In this document: piece by piece, positions 1-8,713 of the stretch
Layout: every line of letters starts with the position of its first letter
How positions within the stretch are numbered: position 1 is the stretch's first letter
DNA from: an uncultured delta proteobacterium
GTDB lineage: Bacteria; Desulfobacterota; Desulfobulbia; Desulfobulbales; Desulfocapsaceae
Direction of reading: 5' to 3'
Length of the DNA stretch: 64,000 nt
Assembly (NCBI GenBank): GCA_903875445.1
Contig: CAIQWD010000090.1
Span: 1-64,000 of the forward strand
Notes under the pieces: model-generated
The model's input: only the letters and a program-made list of their open reading frames with translations
What the model was told of the DNA's origin: nothing
Databases searched by the model: none
Position numbers and translations under genes: made by a program

Positions 1-82
1 ACCAGATGCTTCGCTCTTTACCTTTTTCGGATCCGGCAAATTCGGCTTTGAGTTCGGAGAGCAGGGAGGGTAGTATGGGCAT
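1..82 (-). CDS. N-terminal fragment of a possible transposase (runs off the window)
   Basis: Reading leftwards from an ATG at 82, an open frame of 27 codons runs to the window edge without a stop; it begins MPILPSLLSELKAEF. An AGAGGA ribosome-binding site lies about 9 bases upstream of the ATG, which supports a real start. The sequence (a short helix followed by the charged stretch GSEKGKERSIW) reminds me of the N-terminus of IS4/IS701-like transposases, but that rests on memory and only 27 residues are visible. The rest of the gene lies outside the window, so neither identity nor completeness can be judged. Confidence 0.4.
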   Translation of the reverse strand, partial: MPILPSLLSELKAEFAGSEKGKERSIW

Positions 83-402
83 GCGAGGTTCCTCTGGTAT
101 TTTGTTGTTGGAGAACTACATCTTACCATGATTGGGCCTCGCATTCACTATTATCTTCCTGTTATTACTCAAATTATACGGTCAGCTGTGAAAAATCGTT
201 TTTAATTTATCTTGTGATATCAAGTAGTTATAAATCGCTGATTTTTCATTGCATCGTCTTGAAATTGTTCTGTTTTTTTGCAGCCGCGCTGTGTTCGCAG
301 TGGAATTACGGGACTAGTCCGCCCGAGACTCAACTCAGCCGGGGCTAAAAAGCGGGAAACTTCAGACTATATTTTCCCAACACTTTTTGTTAAGGTGGAG
401 TT
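83..402. other. Intergenic region, 320 bp, no gene recognised
   Basis: AT-rich spacer between two divergent genes. It must hold the promoters of the leftward partial gene and of the rightward gene at 403. No tRNA, strong palindrome or terminator was seen. A reading frame from 278 overlaps the gene at 403 in another phase and has no support. Confidence 0.5.
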
Positions 403-2928
403 ATGCACCTATCCCGAAAACACGCTCAACTCGCTCTATGGCTGTTGCTTATGTGGCTGTTTTTTCCGAGAGATGTTTACGCAGGAAGCCTTGGGATCTA
501 CGGTGTTGACAAAGATTGGCCAGCGTTTTCCCAATACCCGGTCGATGCGGTTTTTGTACCTCCCCAGCCAGAACTCATCACGGCGCACAATGCAGCTGGG
601 CGAAGCGTCTTTCTCACGCTCAATGCTTTTGGCGGCAGCGAGGGATGGAAAAGATTTCCGGATGCCAGGCCGGTGCGTGCCGATGGCGAATATCTGGACC
701 CGGCCTTAGGTGGGATGTGTCCGACCCATGAAGGGTGGCGGCGGAGCCGTCTGGATCTATTAACATCCTGGCTGGAAAAATTTCACGGCACTTCGGGTAT
801 TGCCGGAATCTGGCTTGATTTTATCCGATACCCTGGGCGGTGGGAGCAGGAGAACCCAGATATCCCCGACACCTGTTACTGTCCTCGATGTCTTGGCAAG
901 TTCCAGGCCGATTCTGGAATTCGTATAGGGGACGAGGCAAAAACCGTTGCCGAGAAGGCAGCTTGGATCTATGAAAATGCCCGGTTGCCATGGATGTCAT
1001 GGAAAAAGGAACAGATTGCGTCGTTTGCCAGGGAGGCAAAGCAGCTGGTCGGGCAGTTTTCAGGAGATCGCCGGATACATCTTGGGGCATTTCTGGTGCC
1101 CTGGCGAAAAGCTGATAATAATGGGGCGCTTTCTTTTCATCTGGCCCAGGATGCAAAACTGCTTGCGGCCTCTATCGATGTCTTCTCTCCCATGGTTTAC
1201 CACCGGATGGTGCAACGGCCGATTGCCTGGGTGGGTGAGATAACAGATTATTTCGCTGAAATGACCGGTCGGGAAATCTGGCCGATTATTCAGGCAGAAC
1301 AGGTCGGGAGCGAGGAATTCGGACAGGTCGTGCAGTCCCTGTCACGACCATCGGCTCAAGGTTTACTGGTTTACAAATTCAGTGACATAAAGGATGAACA
1401 CTGGCCGTTGCTCGCGAAATATCAAGAGCCGCCCAATCTGCTGGCGAATCCTACGTTACAAAGAACTTCTGCTGGGGCTGGGAAACCGATTGCCGAGAGT
1501 AAAGCAGGTTTGCCGGATCAATGGATTTCCGCTCCCCAGAAGGATGTGCAGGACAGCAAATTCTGGTATAAAGTGCAGGATGATGGCAATGTGATCGGAA
1601 TTACTGCCGGTTATGATCGGCAAGCGGTCTGGAGCACTGGCCTGCCTGATTGTCGGCAGGGTGCTTCGTATCTGTTCTCCGCTGATTTTCTCCGCCCGGA
1701 TCGTCTGGATGATTTGGCCTATCCTGAAATAGCCCTATGGGGGCGCGAGTATCGGTTGAATACCCACCGCATGACCGGAAAATTTCAATCATTGCAAGCG
1801 GTGGTCACTTGTCCGGCAGAGTATGATGCGAATAAACGACGTTTCGAGTTTCGTAACAGCTATCCCGGCAACACTTTCTGGATGCGCTTGCCGAAGCTTA
1901 CGGCAATAGCAACAGCTGAACCCTTGGCAACATTAGCACCCGACTCCGCTTTCTTTCCCATCGGGACATATGGTGCAAGCGCCAAAAACCTGGCTGAAAT
2001 TCGCGAACTCGGCATGAACACCGCGGTAATCGACATGACGGAAGAGAACATTAAATCGTGTCTGTCGCTTAACATGCGTTGCACGCTCGCCGTGCCTCAC
2101 GACCCGGAAATGCTCATTCATGCCATGGATAGGCTGAGGCCGCTGCTGCAGAAGGGGCGTTTTTCATTCTACGTGAATGATGAGCCGGAAATTCATTCAT
2201 TCTCGGAAGGGCAATCCGAGGATATCCAGCGAATCATCAAACAGTATTTTCCCCAAGCCATAACAAATATGGCGATTGTCCGTCCTGAGGCGATCCCATT
2301 TTACCAAAAGGGTGCTGATTATTTTATGCTGGATCAGTATCCGGTACCCCATATGCCGATGGCCTGGTTGTCGGAATCGATGGATGAAGCGGCACTGCAT
2401 GTCGGCCGGGGTCGTCTGCAATCGGTTATTCAGGCCTTTGGCGATGACGAGCTTGCGGCGGGAGGGTGGCCGAGGCTGCCGACCTATGAGGAGATGGGCT
2501 GCTTGGCCTTTCTTTCGGTGGTGCATGGCAGCAGGGGGATCTATTTTTTTACCTATCCGAGTATCACCTCGACACAGCGGGGGAAAGAAGATCTCTCGCG
2601 TCTTGTCAGGCAGGTAAACAGCATCAAATCCTGGCTGCAGGTTCATAACGATCAAGAACCGGTCTCCTTGCGAATGACCTCGCCAAACCGAGTTGATCCT
2701 CGGGGGAATCCGGCTGTGCACTGTGCCCGGAAAGAGCAATTTAACACCCAGATGCTGATTTGTGTCAATACGCTTCCTACCTTCACCGAGGCGGAAATAG
2801 ATATTCCAGTCGAGCGACAAACTCATTGGCGGGATTATTACATCAATCAGCCATACATGGTTGTGGATGGCAATATTCTCGCACGCTTTGCGCCATATGA
2901 GTGGAAGGTCTTGCTTGAATCAAAATAA
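403..2928 (+). CDS. Secreted two-barrel glycoside-hydrolase-like protein of unknown substrate
   Basis: 841 residues with an Sec signal peptide (hydrophobic core 9-21, likely cut after VYA at 27). A GGTGGAG ribosome-binding site supports the ATG. Residues about 30-340 look like a TIM-barrel glycoside-hydrolase-like domain of the GHL10/DUF4434 kind, with motif GIWLDFIRYPGRW and a CYCPRCL segment that could bind metal or form a disulfide. Residues about 345-510 look like a beta-sandwich carbohydrate-binding or linker module. Residues about 515-841 look like a second barrel, with candidate acidic residues in FYVNDEPEIHSF and a YFMLDQYP segment. Domain boundaries are inferred from the translation by eye. 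No polysaccharide locus surrounds it, so the substrate is unknown. Periplasmic or extracellular location is inferred from the signal peptide. Confidence 0.65.
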   Translation: MHLSRKHAQLALWLLLMWLFFPRDVYAGSLGIYGVDKDWPAFSQYPVDAVFVPPQPELITAHNAAGRSVFLTLNAFGGSEGWKRFPDARPVRADGEYLDPALGGMCPTHEGWRRSRLDLLTSWLEKFHGTSGIAGIWLDFIRYPGRWEQENPDIPDTCYCPRCLGKFQADSGIRIGDEAKTVAEKAAWIYENARLPWMSWKKEQIASFAREAKQLVGQFSGDRRIHLGAFLVPWRKADNNGALSFHLAQDAKLLAASIDVFSPMVYHRMVQRPIAWVGEITDYFAEMTGREIWPIIQAEQVGSEEFGQVVQSLSRPSAQGLLVYKFSDIKDEHWPLLAKYQEPPNLLANPTLQRTSAGAGKPIAESKAGLPDQWISAPQKDVQDSKFWYKVQDDGNVIGITAGYDRQAVWSTGLPDCRQGASYLFSADFLRPDRLDDLAYPEIALWGREYRLNTHRMTGKFQSLQAVVTCPAEYDANKRRFEFRNSYPGNTFWMRLPKLTAIATAEPLATLAPDSAFFPIGTYGASAKNLAEIRELGMNTAVIDMTEENIKSCLSLNMRCTLAVPHDPEMLIHAMDRLRPLLQKGRFSFYVNDEPEIHSFSEGQSEDIQRIIKQYFPQAITNMAIVRPEAIPFYQKGADYFMLDQYPVPHMPMAWLSESMDEAALHVGRGRLQSVIQAFGDDELAAGGWPRLPTYEEMGCLAFLSVVHGSRGIYFFTYPSITSTQRGKEDLSRLVRQVNSIKSWLQVHNDQEPVSLRMTSPNRVDPRGNPAVHCARKEQFNTQMLICVNTLPTFTEAEIDIPVERQTHWRDYYINQPYMVVDGNILARFAPYEWKVLLESK

Positions 2929-2990
2929 GGAAATATTTTCATCGAGAAGAGCGAAGGTGTAAAAATCAAATTATATTACAAGGAGAAAGC

Positions 2991-3692
2991 ATGAAAATCG
3001 GAGGAATGGCAGTGGGCTTTGGCATGATGCTGGTGGCAAGCACGGTACTTGCTTTAGAAACCTCGGAGTTAACAACTCCTAAGGATAAAGCGAGCTACGC
3101 GATTGGCATGGACATGGGTAATAGCCTCAAAAAAAATGGCGTTGATGTCAACCCGGATGCCCTTGCAAAGGCCCTTAAAGATGTTCTCACCGACCAAAAG
3201 ACTCAATTAACCGATCTGGAAGCTGGGACAATCTTGACAGAGATGCAAAAGGAAATGCTGGGAAAACGTCAGGAGAAGATGAAGATTCTGGGTGAAAAAA
3301 ATAAAAACGAAGGCACGACCTTTCTTGCTGAAAACATGAAAAAGGAGGGAGTGAAGAGCCTTCCCAGTGGTCTCCAATATAAAGAGATAACCGAAGGCAA
3401 GGGCAAGTCGCCGAGCGCAACGGATACGGTTACGGTTCAATACACGGGAAGGCTTGTCGACGGCACTGAGTTTGACAGCTCTTATAAACGCGGGCAGGCT
3501 GCAACCTTTGCCTTAAGTGGCGTCATCAAAGGATGGACAGAGGCACTGCAGCTGATGAAAGAGGGGAGCAAATGGCAGCTTTTCCTTCCGTCGAGCCTTG
3601 CCTATGGCGAGACCGGAACCGTTGGCGGCCCCATTGGCCCCAATGCTGCGTTGATTTTTGACGTTGAACTGGTCTCGGTCCAGTCGAAATAA
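2991..3692 (+). CDS. FKBP-type peptidyl-prolyl cis-trans isomerase, periplasmic (Mip/FkpA-like)
   Basis: 233 residues with a signal peptide (1 to about 22) and an AAGGAG ribosome-binding site. Residues about 25-115 form the charged helical dimerisation domain typical of Mip/FkpA proteins (DKASYAIGMDMGNSLKKNG). Residues about 125-230 are the FKBP domain, with the hallmark segments VTVQYTGRLVDGTEFDSS, GVIKGWTEALQLM and LAYGETG, and the C-terminal NAALIFDVELVSV strand. Family members accelerate proline isomerisation in periplasmic or outer-membrane proteins. It stands alone, 62 bases after the GH-like gene, and faces the protease gene at 3816. Length and domain order are normal. Confidence 0.93.
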   Translation: MKIGGMAVGFGMMLVASTVLALETSELTTPKDKASYAIGMDMGNSLKKNGVDVNPDALAKALKDVLTDQKTQLTDLEAGTILTEMQKEMLGKRQEKMKILGEKNKNEGTTFLAENMKKEGVKSLPSGLQYKEITEGKGKSPSATDTVTVQYTGRLVDGTEFDSSYKRGQAATFALSGVIKGWTEALQLMKEGSKWQLFLPSSLAYGETGTVGGPIGPNAALIFDVELVSVQSK

Positions 3693-3783
3693 CCTCATCA
3701 CCATCTCAGGCGGGTGAGGAGAAACAGCTGTTTTTTCTTGGTGGCAGGCGGTTGATTTTTTCAGGTATTCATTTCCCTTTAAG

Positions 3784-3808
3784 TAACCACCGGCTTTGTC
3801 GGTGGTTT
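3784..3808. terminator. Hairpin between convergent genes, likely bidirectional terminator
   Basis: The 10-base arm AACCACCGGC and its near-complement GTCGGTGGTT enclose a TTT loop. It sits between the end of the FKBP gene and the end of the HtrA gene, where a shared terminator is expected. T-tracts on either side are short, so efficiency is uncertain. Confidence 0.55.
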
Positions 3809-3815
3809 CTTAATC

Positions 3816-4940
3816 TCATAGTGTTCCCAGTGCAATTTTACTCGAAGTTTTTATTCCTTTTCTGTAATATTCAAGTGTTACCTGTGACTTCGGAACAGAA
3901 AGTGCTATTCGGTTACGGAGGTCGGCGGATCCGGAAATCGGCGTATTATTGATGGCCAGAATCAGGTCACCTTTCTGTAGTCCGGCATAGTCAGCCGGAG
4001 AGTTTCCGGTTACTTCGACGACCCGTGCTGCCTGAGTTGTACTAGGAAGTCCCTGTTCTGCCAGTTGCTCGATTTCCGCATCCTGCAGGGCCACGCCGAG
4101 CCAGGCCCGTGTTACTGTGCCGTCTTTGAGGAGTTGCTCCGAGACGGTGCGGGCCATGTTAATGGGAATGGCAAAGCCTATCCCCATGTAGCCGCCTGTC
4201 TGTGTCAGAAAGGCGGTGTTGATGCCGATCACCTGGCCGTACATATTGATCAGTGGCCCCCCTGAATTGCCGGGATTGATTGCCGCATCGGTCTGGATGA
4301 AATTTTCGTAATCACTGATGCCAAGGCTGTTGCGTCCCGTTGCACTGATAATGCCCGCTGTTACCGTCTGGATGAATTCATACGGAGAGCCAATGGCCAA
4401 TACCCAATGGCCGCTTTTTAATTGTCCAGAGTCTCCCAGAGGGATGGTCGGGAGATCCTTTCCATCGATTTTTATCAGACCGATATCAGTCTTGCGGTCT
4501 TCGCCGATGATCTTTGCCGGGATCTTTCTTTTATCGGCCATGGTCACTGTTATTTCGATACCGTCCCTGATGACATGGCTGTTGGTCAGGATATAGCCGT
4601 CGGAATTAAAGATAAATCCGGAGCCGAAGCCGTAACTGGTGGTGTCGGCAAAGGAGAATTTGCCTTCCTTGCTATTGGATTTGTCGCCAAAAAACTCCTT
4701 TAAAATAGGGTCGTTGCCCGATCCTTCCGGGAAAGCAGGTTTTTTGTCGTCATCTTTCCTTTCTTTTTTCACCTGGATATAGACGACCGCGGGTTTTACT
4801 CTCTCGATGATCGCCGCAAAGGTTTCTCCTGTCTGCACCATTTCTTTGATGCTGGTGCTTGGTTCAACTGCCTTGACGCCTGGCGCAAACAACGTAATGA
4901 AAAGAAGCGCGAGGATAAACTGGTGTAAAAAAAGGTTCAT
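3816..4940 (-). CDS. HtrA/Deg-type periplasmic serine protease with one PDZ domain
   Basis: 374 residues with an N-terminal signal sequence or anchor (5-20). The trypsin-like domain spans about 40-275 with the full catalytic triad visible: His122 in LTNSHVI, Asp152 in RKTDIGLIKI, and Ser226 in INPGNSGGPLIN. A single PDZ domain follows at about 280-372 (LGVALQD, GLQKGDLILAINN). One PDZ rather than two makes it closer in shape to DegS or short HtrA proteins than to DegP. A Lys/Asp/Gly-rich loop at 58-98 corresponds to the long LA loop. The role is degradation of misfolded periplasmic proteins or regulated cleavage. It is monocistronic, divergent from the thiamine operon. Confidence 0.93.
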   Translation of the reverse strand: MNLFLHQFILALLFITLFAPGVKAVEPSTSIKEMVQTGETFAAIIERVKPAVVYIQVKKERKDDDKKPAFPEGSGNDPILKEFFGDKSNSKEGKFSFADTTSYGFGSGFIFNSDGYILTNSHVIRDGIEITVTMADKRKIPAKIIGEDRKTDIGLIKIDGKDLPTIPLGDSGQLKSGHWVLAIGSPYEFIQTVTAGIISATGRNSLGISDYENFIQTDAAINPGNSGGPLINMYGQVIGINTAFLTQTGGYMGIGFAIPINMARTVSEQLLKDGTVTRAWLGVALQDAEIEQLAEQGLPSTTQAARVVEVTGNSPADYAGLQKGDLILAINNTPISGSADLRNRIALSVPKSQVTLEYYRKGIKTSSKIALGTL

Positions 4941-5146
4941 GACGGTTACCTGAAATTTTTTGATCGCGTCCCATTGATCAATGCGTTCTGTAGGGCATGG
5001 CAGGAGTAACTATGCCAAGGTATTCAAACTATAGTGGGGAGAGAGCCGATTTGCCAGAGAAAAACCTCCGAAACAGAACGCCGGCATATAATAAACTTGC
5101 ACACATTCCAACAATTCAATTCCTGCCTGCCTGGAAAACCTCGGAG

Positions 5147-5175
5147 TTGACAAACACGACCGTCTCTTATATATA
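5147..5175 (+). promoter_or_regulatory. Sigma-70-type promoter of the thiamine operon
   Basis: A consensus -35 TTGACA (5147-5152) and a -10 TATATA (5170-5175) are separated by 17 bases. Transcription would start near 5182, right at the 5' edge of the TPP riboswitch, which strongly supports the assignment. Confidence 0.8.
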
Positions 5176-5179
5176 GAAG

Positions 5180-5264
5180 TCATCGCTAGGGGTGCAATCT
5201 CGCTGAGAGGAATACATCCAACCCTATGAACCTGATCCGGCTAATACCGGCGAAGGGAAGCGGA
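5180..5264 (+). promoter_or_regulatory. TPP riboswitch (THI element)
   Basis: The conserved aptamer signatures are all present in order: AGGGGTGC, then CTGAGAG (5203-5209), then CCCTATGAACCTGATCCGG (from 5222), and the closing CGAAGGGAAGCGG ending near 5263. It lies between the promoter at 5147 and the thiS gene, and is followed by a rho-independent-type hairpin at 5311. The arrangement fits transcription attenuation when thiamine pyrophosphate is abundant. Aptamer edges are approximate. Confidence 0.96.
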
Positions 5265-5310
5265 CAAGATAAAAGAACCCCGGGGCGTTTTCCCCGGTTT
5301 TCCGGCCATT

Positions 5311-5351
5311 AAGCCGCTTGCCCTTTCCCGGAAAGGACAAGCGGCTTTTTT
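5311..5351 (+). terminator. Terminator stem of the TPP riboswitch expression platform
   Basis: A perfect 10-base stem (AAGCCGCTTG at 5311-5320, CAAGCGGCTT at 5338-5347) is followed by a T-run and ends 16 bases before thiS. A smaller GC-rich hairpin (about 5278-5297) precedes it and could belong to the antiterminator arrangement. It should stop transcription before thiS when the aptamer is ligand-bound. Confidence 0.85.
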
Positions 5352-5367
5352 GATTTTGGGGTGCCCC

Positions 5368-5565
5368 ATGGAAATTATCGTCAATGGCCAGGAAGAAACC
5401 GTTGCGCCCTGCACCATCGCCCATCTGGTGGCGAGCAAGGGGCTGGCACCGGGAGCGCTGGTTGTCGAGTGCAATCGGCAGATTATCAAGCAGGAACAGT
5501 GGCAGGCGATAGAGCTTAAGGCGGGTGACAGGCTTGAGCTGCTCAGTTTTGTCGGCGGAGGTTGA
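5368..5565 (+). CDS. thiS: Sulfur carrier protein ThiS
   Basis: 65 residues from the ATG at 5368 (MEIIVNGQEET). An upstream in-frame ATG at 5350 would start inside the terminator stem, so the internal start is preferred. The ubiquitin-like fold is recognisable and the protein ends in the obligatory Gly-Gly (SFVGGG), the site that is adenylated by ThiF and converted to a thiocarboxylate. It provides the sulfur for thiazole formation by ThiG. It is the first gene of the riboswitch-controlled operon, with 3 bases before thiG. Confidence 0.92.
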   Translation: MEIIVNGQEETVAPCTIAHLVASKGLAPGALVVECNRQIIKQEQWQAIELKAGDRLELLSFVGGG

Positions 5566-5568
5566 ACC

Positions 5569-6342
5569 ATGAAGAACGATGTGCTGCAACTGGGAGGGGT
5601 GACTTTCACCAATAGGCTGTTCACCGGCACCGGTAAATTTGCGGCCAATGCTCTCATCCCGCAGATGCTTGCGGCCAGCGGCTCACAGATGATCACCGTG
5701 GCCCTCAGGCGGATCGACGCCACGGCCCAGTCGGAAAACATTCTCGCATTTATCCCGAAAAACGTCACCCTCCTGCCCAACACCTCCGGAGCCCGGACCG
5801 CCGAGCAGGCGGTGCGCATTGCCCGCATTGCCCGCGAGGCCGGCTGCGGCGATTTTATCAAGATCGAGGTGATCACCGACATGAAGTACCTGATGCCGGA
5901 CAATTGGGAGACCCTGAAGGCGACCGAGATTCTTGCAAAAGAGGGCTTTATCGTCCTGCCCTATGTCCTGCCCGACCTGCCTCTCGCCAAACGCCTCGAA
6001 TCGGCCGGGGCGGCGGCGGTGATGCCGCTTGGCGCGCCCATCGGCAGCAATCGCGGTCTGGAGACCAGGCCGCTCCTCGAACTGCTGATCGAGAATTGCA
6101 GGGTGCCGGTGGTGGTCGACGCCGGCATAGGCCGCCCCTCGCAGGCCGCGGCCGCCATGGAGATGGGTGCCGACGCCGTCCTGGTGAACACCGCCATTGC
6201 CACGGCCAAGGACCCGGTCGCCATGGGCAGGGCCTTTGATCAGGCGGTCAAGGCCGGACGGGCCGCCTATCTGGCCGAACTGGCGGACCAGTCGGATCTG
6301 GCGCGGGCCTCGTCGCCGCTCACCGGTTTTCTCGATGAATAA
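5569..6342 (+). CDS. thiG: Thiazole synthase ThiG
   Basis: 257 residues, normal for the family. It opens with [19 protein letters not shown] and carries the TIM-barrel segments typical of Thi[16 protein letters not shown] (Schiff-base lysine region), [13 protein letters not shown] and [20 protein letters not shown]. It condenses 1-deoxyxylulose 5-phosphate, dehydroglycine and ThiS thiocarboxylate into the thiazole phosphate moiety. It sits between thiS and thiH; dehydroglycine comes from ThiH rather than a ThiO oxidase, as expected in an anaerobe. The stop codon overlaps an in-frame upstream extension of thiH. Confidence 0.96.
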   Translation: MKNDVLQLGGVTFTNRLFTGTGKFAANALIPQMLAASGSQMITVALRRIDATAQSENILAFIPKNVTLLPNTSGARTAEQAVRIARIAREAGCGDFIKIEVITDMKYLMPDNWETLKATEILAKEGFIVLPYVLPDLPLAKRLESAGAAAVMPLGAPIGSNRGLETRPLLELLIENCRVPVVVDAGIGRPSQAAAAMEMGADAVLVNTAIATAKDPVAMGRAFDQAVKAGRAAYLAELADQSDLARASSPLTGFLDE

Positions 6343-6373
6343 AGCTGCATCGCCTACCACAGAGGATTGCGCA

Positions 6374-7483
6374 ATGTCGTTTTTTTACCTTGTCGAACAG
6401 TACCGGGAATTCGACTTCCAGCAATTTTTCGCCCAGGTAACCGATGCGGCCATACTACGTAGTCTCGCCCAGGAAAAACCGGACGTCGTCGATTTCCTCA
6501 ACCTGCTCAGTCCCAAGGCCGCAGGCCACCTGGAGGCCATGGCGCACAAGGCGCAACAACTGACGGTGCAGTATTTCGGCCGGACCATTCAGTTGTTCAT
6601 CCCGCTCTATATCTCCAACCATTGTTCCAATCAGTGTGCCTACTGCGGCTTCAATCATAAAAACGACATCCTTCGCCGCAAACTGAGCCTTGCGGAAATT
6701 GAGGAGGAGGCTCGGGCCATCGCCCGCACCGGCATGCAGCATGTCCTCTTTCTCACCGGCGAGGCGCCGCATCTGACCCCCATGGAGTACCTGGAGGAGG
6801 CCGCCGAATGCTTAAAGCACCATTTCGCCTCGGTGGCCATCGAGGTCTATCCCCTTGAGGTGGAGGAATATCGCCGCTTGCAGCAGGCCGGAGTTGACGG
6901 CATGACCCTGTTCCAGGAGACCTACGATCAGGAGGTGTACCGCCGGGTGCACAGGGCCGGACGAAAGATGGACTATCACTGGCGGCTGGATGCCCCGGAA
7001 CGGGCCATCCAGGGCGGCATGCGGTTGGTCAATCTCGGGCCGCTCTTGGGGCTTGCCGAACCACGCAGCGAAATTTTCTTCACCGGCCTCCATGCCCGCT
7101 ACCTCGACGACAAGTATTTGGAAGCCGAGGTGGCTGTCAGCCTGCCGCGTTTCAATGCGGCCGAGGGCGATTTCCGACCGGATTACCTAGTGGACGATAA
7201 GACCTTTGTCCAGTTCATGACCGCCCTGCGCATCTTTTTGCCGCGAGCCGGTCTGACCATCTCCACCCGGGAAAGCGCCGCTTTCCGTGACCGCATCATG
7301 ACTCTGGGGGCAACCCGCTATTCGGCGGGTTCGAGCACCGGGGTCGGCGGTTACGCGGAGATGAGGGTCGGCCAGACGCCGCAGTTTGAGATTACCGACG
7401 AGCGCAGTGTCGCCGAGGTGGCGGCCGCCATCGTCGCCCGGGGCTACCAGCCGGTTTACAAGGATTGGGATGCGATCGTCTGA
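6374..7483 (+). CDS. thiH: 2-iminoacetate (dehydroglycine) synthase ThiH, radical SAM
   Basis: 369 residues from the ATG at 6374, which has an AGAGGA ribosome-binding site 7 bases upstream; alternative upstream ATG codons overlap thiG and lack such a site. The radical SAM cluster ligands are Cys84, Cys88 and Cys91 (CSNQCAYCGF). C-terminal segments TISTRESAAFRD and SAGSSTGVGGY are typical of ThiH. The enzyme cleaves tyrosine to p-cresol and dehydroglycine, supplying ThiG. It is oxygen-sensitive and fits an anaerobic host. It is co-transcribed within the riboswitch operon. Confidence 0.95.
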   Translation: MSFFYLVEQYREFDFQQFFAQVTDAAILRSLAQEKPDVVDFLNLLSPKAAGHLEAMAHKAQQLTVQYFGRTIQLFIPLYISNHCSNQCAYCGFNHKNDILRRKLSLAEIEEEARAIARTGMQHVLFLTGEAPHLTPMEYLEEAAECLKHHFASVAIEVYPLEVEEYRRLQQAGVDGMTLFQETYDQEVYRRVHRAGRKMDYHWRLDAPERAIQGGMRLVNLGPLLGLAEPRSEIFFTGLHARYLDDKYLEAEVAVSLPRFNAAEGDFRPDYLVDDKTFVQFMTALRIFLPRAGLTISTRESAAFRDRIMTLGATRYSAGSSTGVGGYAEMRVGQTPQFEITDERSVAEVAAAIVARGYQPVYKDWDAIV

Positions 7484-7493
7484 AGGAGTCCGT

Positions 7494-8018
7494 ATGCAAA
7501 TAGGTATCGCCGGTGTCGGCGGCATCGGCTCGAATGTTGCCCACAACCTGGTGCGTAGCGGCATCGAAAGCTTAACAATCGTCGATTTTGATCGGGTGGA
7601 AGAATCGAACCTCAACCGGCAGTTTTATTTCCGCGACCAGATCGGCCGCTACAAGGTGGAGGCCCTGCAGGAAAACCTGCGGCGTATCAGACCAATTCTT
7701 CGCATTGAGGCCGTAGTCGCGCGAATCGACAGTGCCAATTGTCAGGCGCTTTTTGCCGATTGCCATCTGATCGTTGAAGGCTTCGATGGCTCGACCGACA
7801 AGAAAATGCTCATGGAAATCTTGGGCGACAAAAAGATGGTCATCTCCGCCTGCGGCATTGCCGGCAGCGACCTTACAACCATCCGGACGCGCCGACTCGG
7901 CAACTGTTTCATCGTCGGCGATTTCAGCAGCGACTGCGCCGACGCGCAGCTCTTTGCCCATAAGGTGATAACAGTTGCTGGCCACATGACCAGGCTTATT
8001 CTGCAATATGGTGTGTAA
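7494..8018 (+). CDS. thiF: ThiS adenylyltransferase ThiF (short, family 2 form)
   Basis: 174 residues from the ATG at 7494, preceded by GAAGGAG; a longer frame begins inside thiH and is not favoured. The N-terminus carries the Rossmann nucleotide-binding motif GIAGVGGIGSN, followed by the E1-like FDRVEESNLNRQFYF segment. It is shorter than E. coli ThiF (about 250 residues) and matches the compact family-2 form seen in anaerobes. It activates the ThiS C-terminus by adenylation. It lies 10 bases after thiH and directly before thiE. Confidence 0.88.
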   Translation: MQIGIAGVGGIGSNVAHNLVRSGIESLTIVDFDRVEESNLNRQFYFRDQIGRYKVEALQENLRRIRPILRIEAVVARIDSANCQALFADCHLIVEGFDGSTDKKMLMEILGDKKMVISACGIAGSDLTTIRTRRLGNCFIVGDFSSDCADAQLFAHKVITVAGHMTRLILQYGV

Positions 8019-8019
8019 T

Positions 8020-8670
8020 ATGAAGACACAATCAAACGGCAAGCCCGCATTTCCGACCGGCGTCTACGGCATCACCGCCGAGAAATTTTCCGCCGGTCGC
8101 ACCAATCTTGAGGTGGTGCAACAGATGATTGCCGGCGGCATCCGCATTATCCAGTACCGCGAAAAACGGCCGTACAAGAGTTTTGCGACGATGCTTACCG
8201 AATGTCGGGCCATCCGTCGGCTCACCCGTGAGGCCGGGATCATCTTCATCGTCAACGACTACCCGGATCTTGCCCGGCTGGTCGATGCCGACGGCGTTCA
8301 TGTCGGCCAGGATGATTTCCCGGTGCCTGACATCCGTCGCCTGCTCGGCCCGGACAAGCTGATCGGCCTCTCCACCCACGGGCCGGAACAGGCGCAGGCC
8401 GCGGTCCTTGCCGGGGCCGATTACATCGGTGTCGGGCCGATCTTCAGCACCAAGACCAAGGACGACGTCTGTGCCCCAGTGGGGCTCGGTTACCTCGATC
8501 ATGTGGTCCGGACCAGCCCCTTGCCCTTTGTCGTCATCGGCGGCATCAAGGAACACAACCTCGGAGAGGTGCTGGCGCACGGCGCCAAGACTGTCTGCCT
8601 GGTCACGGAAATCGTCGGTGCTGCGGATATCGCTGCAACCGTTCGCAGGTTGCAGGCGGCCTGCATCTGA
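8020..8670 (+). CDS. thiE: Thiamine-phosphate synthase ThiE
   Basis: 216 residues if started at ATG 8020; an in-frame ATG at 8008 would add four residues and overlap thiF, and neither has a clear ribosome-binding site. Family motifs are clear: IQYREK (pyrophosphate-binding lysine region), IVNDYPDLARLVDADGVHVG with QDDFP, and YIGVGPIFSTKTK, then VVIGGIKEHN. It joins the HMP-pyrophosphate and thiazole-phosphate halves into thiamine phosphate. HMP kinase ThiD is not in this window and must be encoded elsewhere. Confidence 0.95.
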   Translation: MKTQSNGKPAFPTGVYGITAEKFSAGRTNLEVVQQMIAGGIRIIQYREKRPYKSFATMLTECRAIRRLTREAGIIFIVNDYPDLARLVDADGVHVGQDDFPVPDIRRLLGPDKLIGLSTHGPEQAQAAVLAGADYIGVGPIFSTKTKDDVCAPVGLGYLDHVVRTSPLPFVVIGGIKEHNLGEVLAHGAKTVCLVTEIVGAADIAATVRRLQAACI

Positions 8671-8713
8671 ACCCGCTCTTTACCCCTAACATCCAGAGAA
8701 GGAGAAACATATC

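Noticed and set aside
278..709. 143-codon frame overlapping the start of the GH-like gene
   Set aside because: Out of phase with a secreted protein having a signal peptide and a good ribosome-binding site; basic shadow composition.
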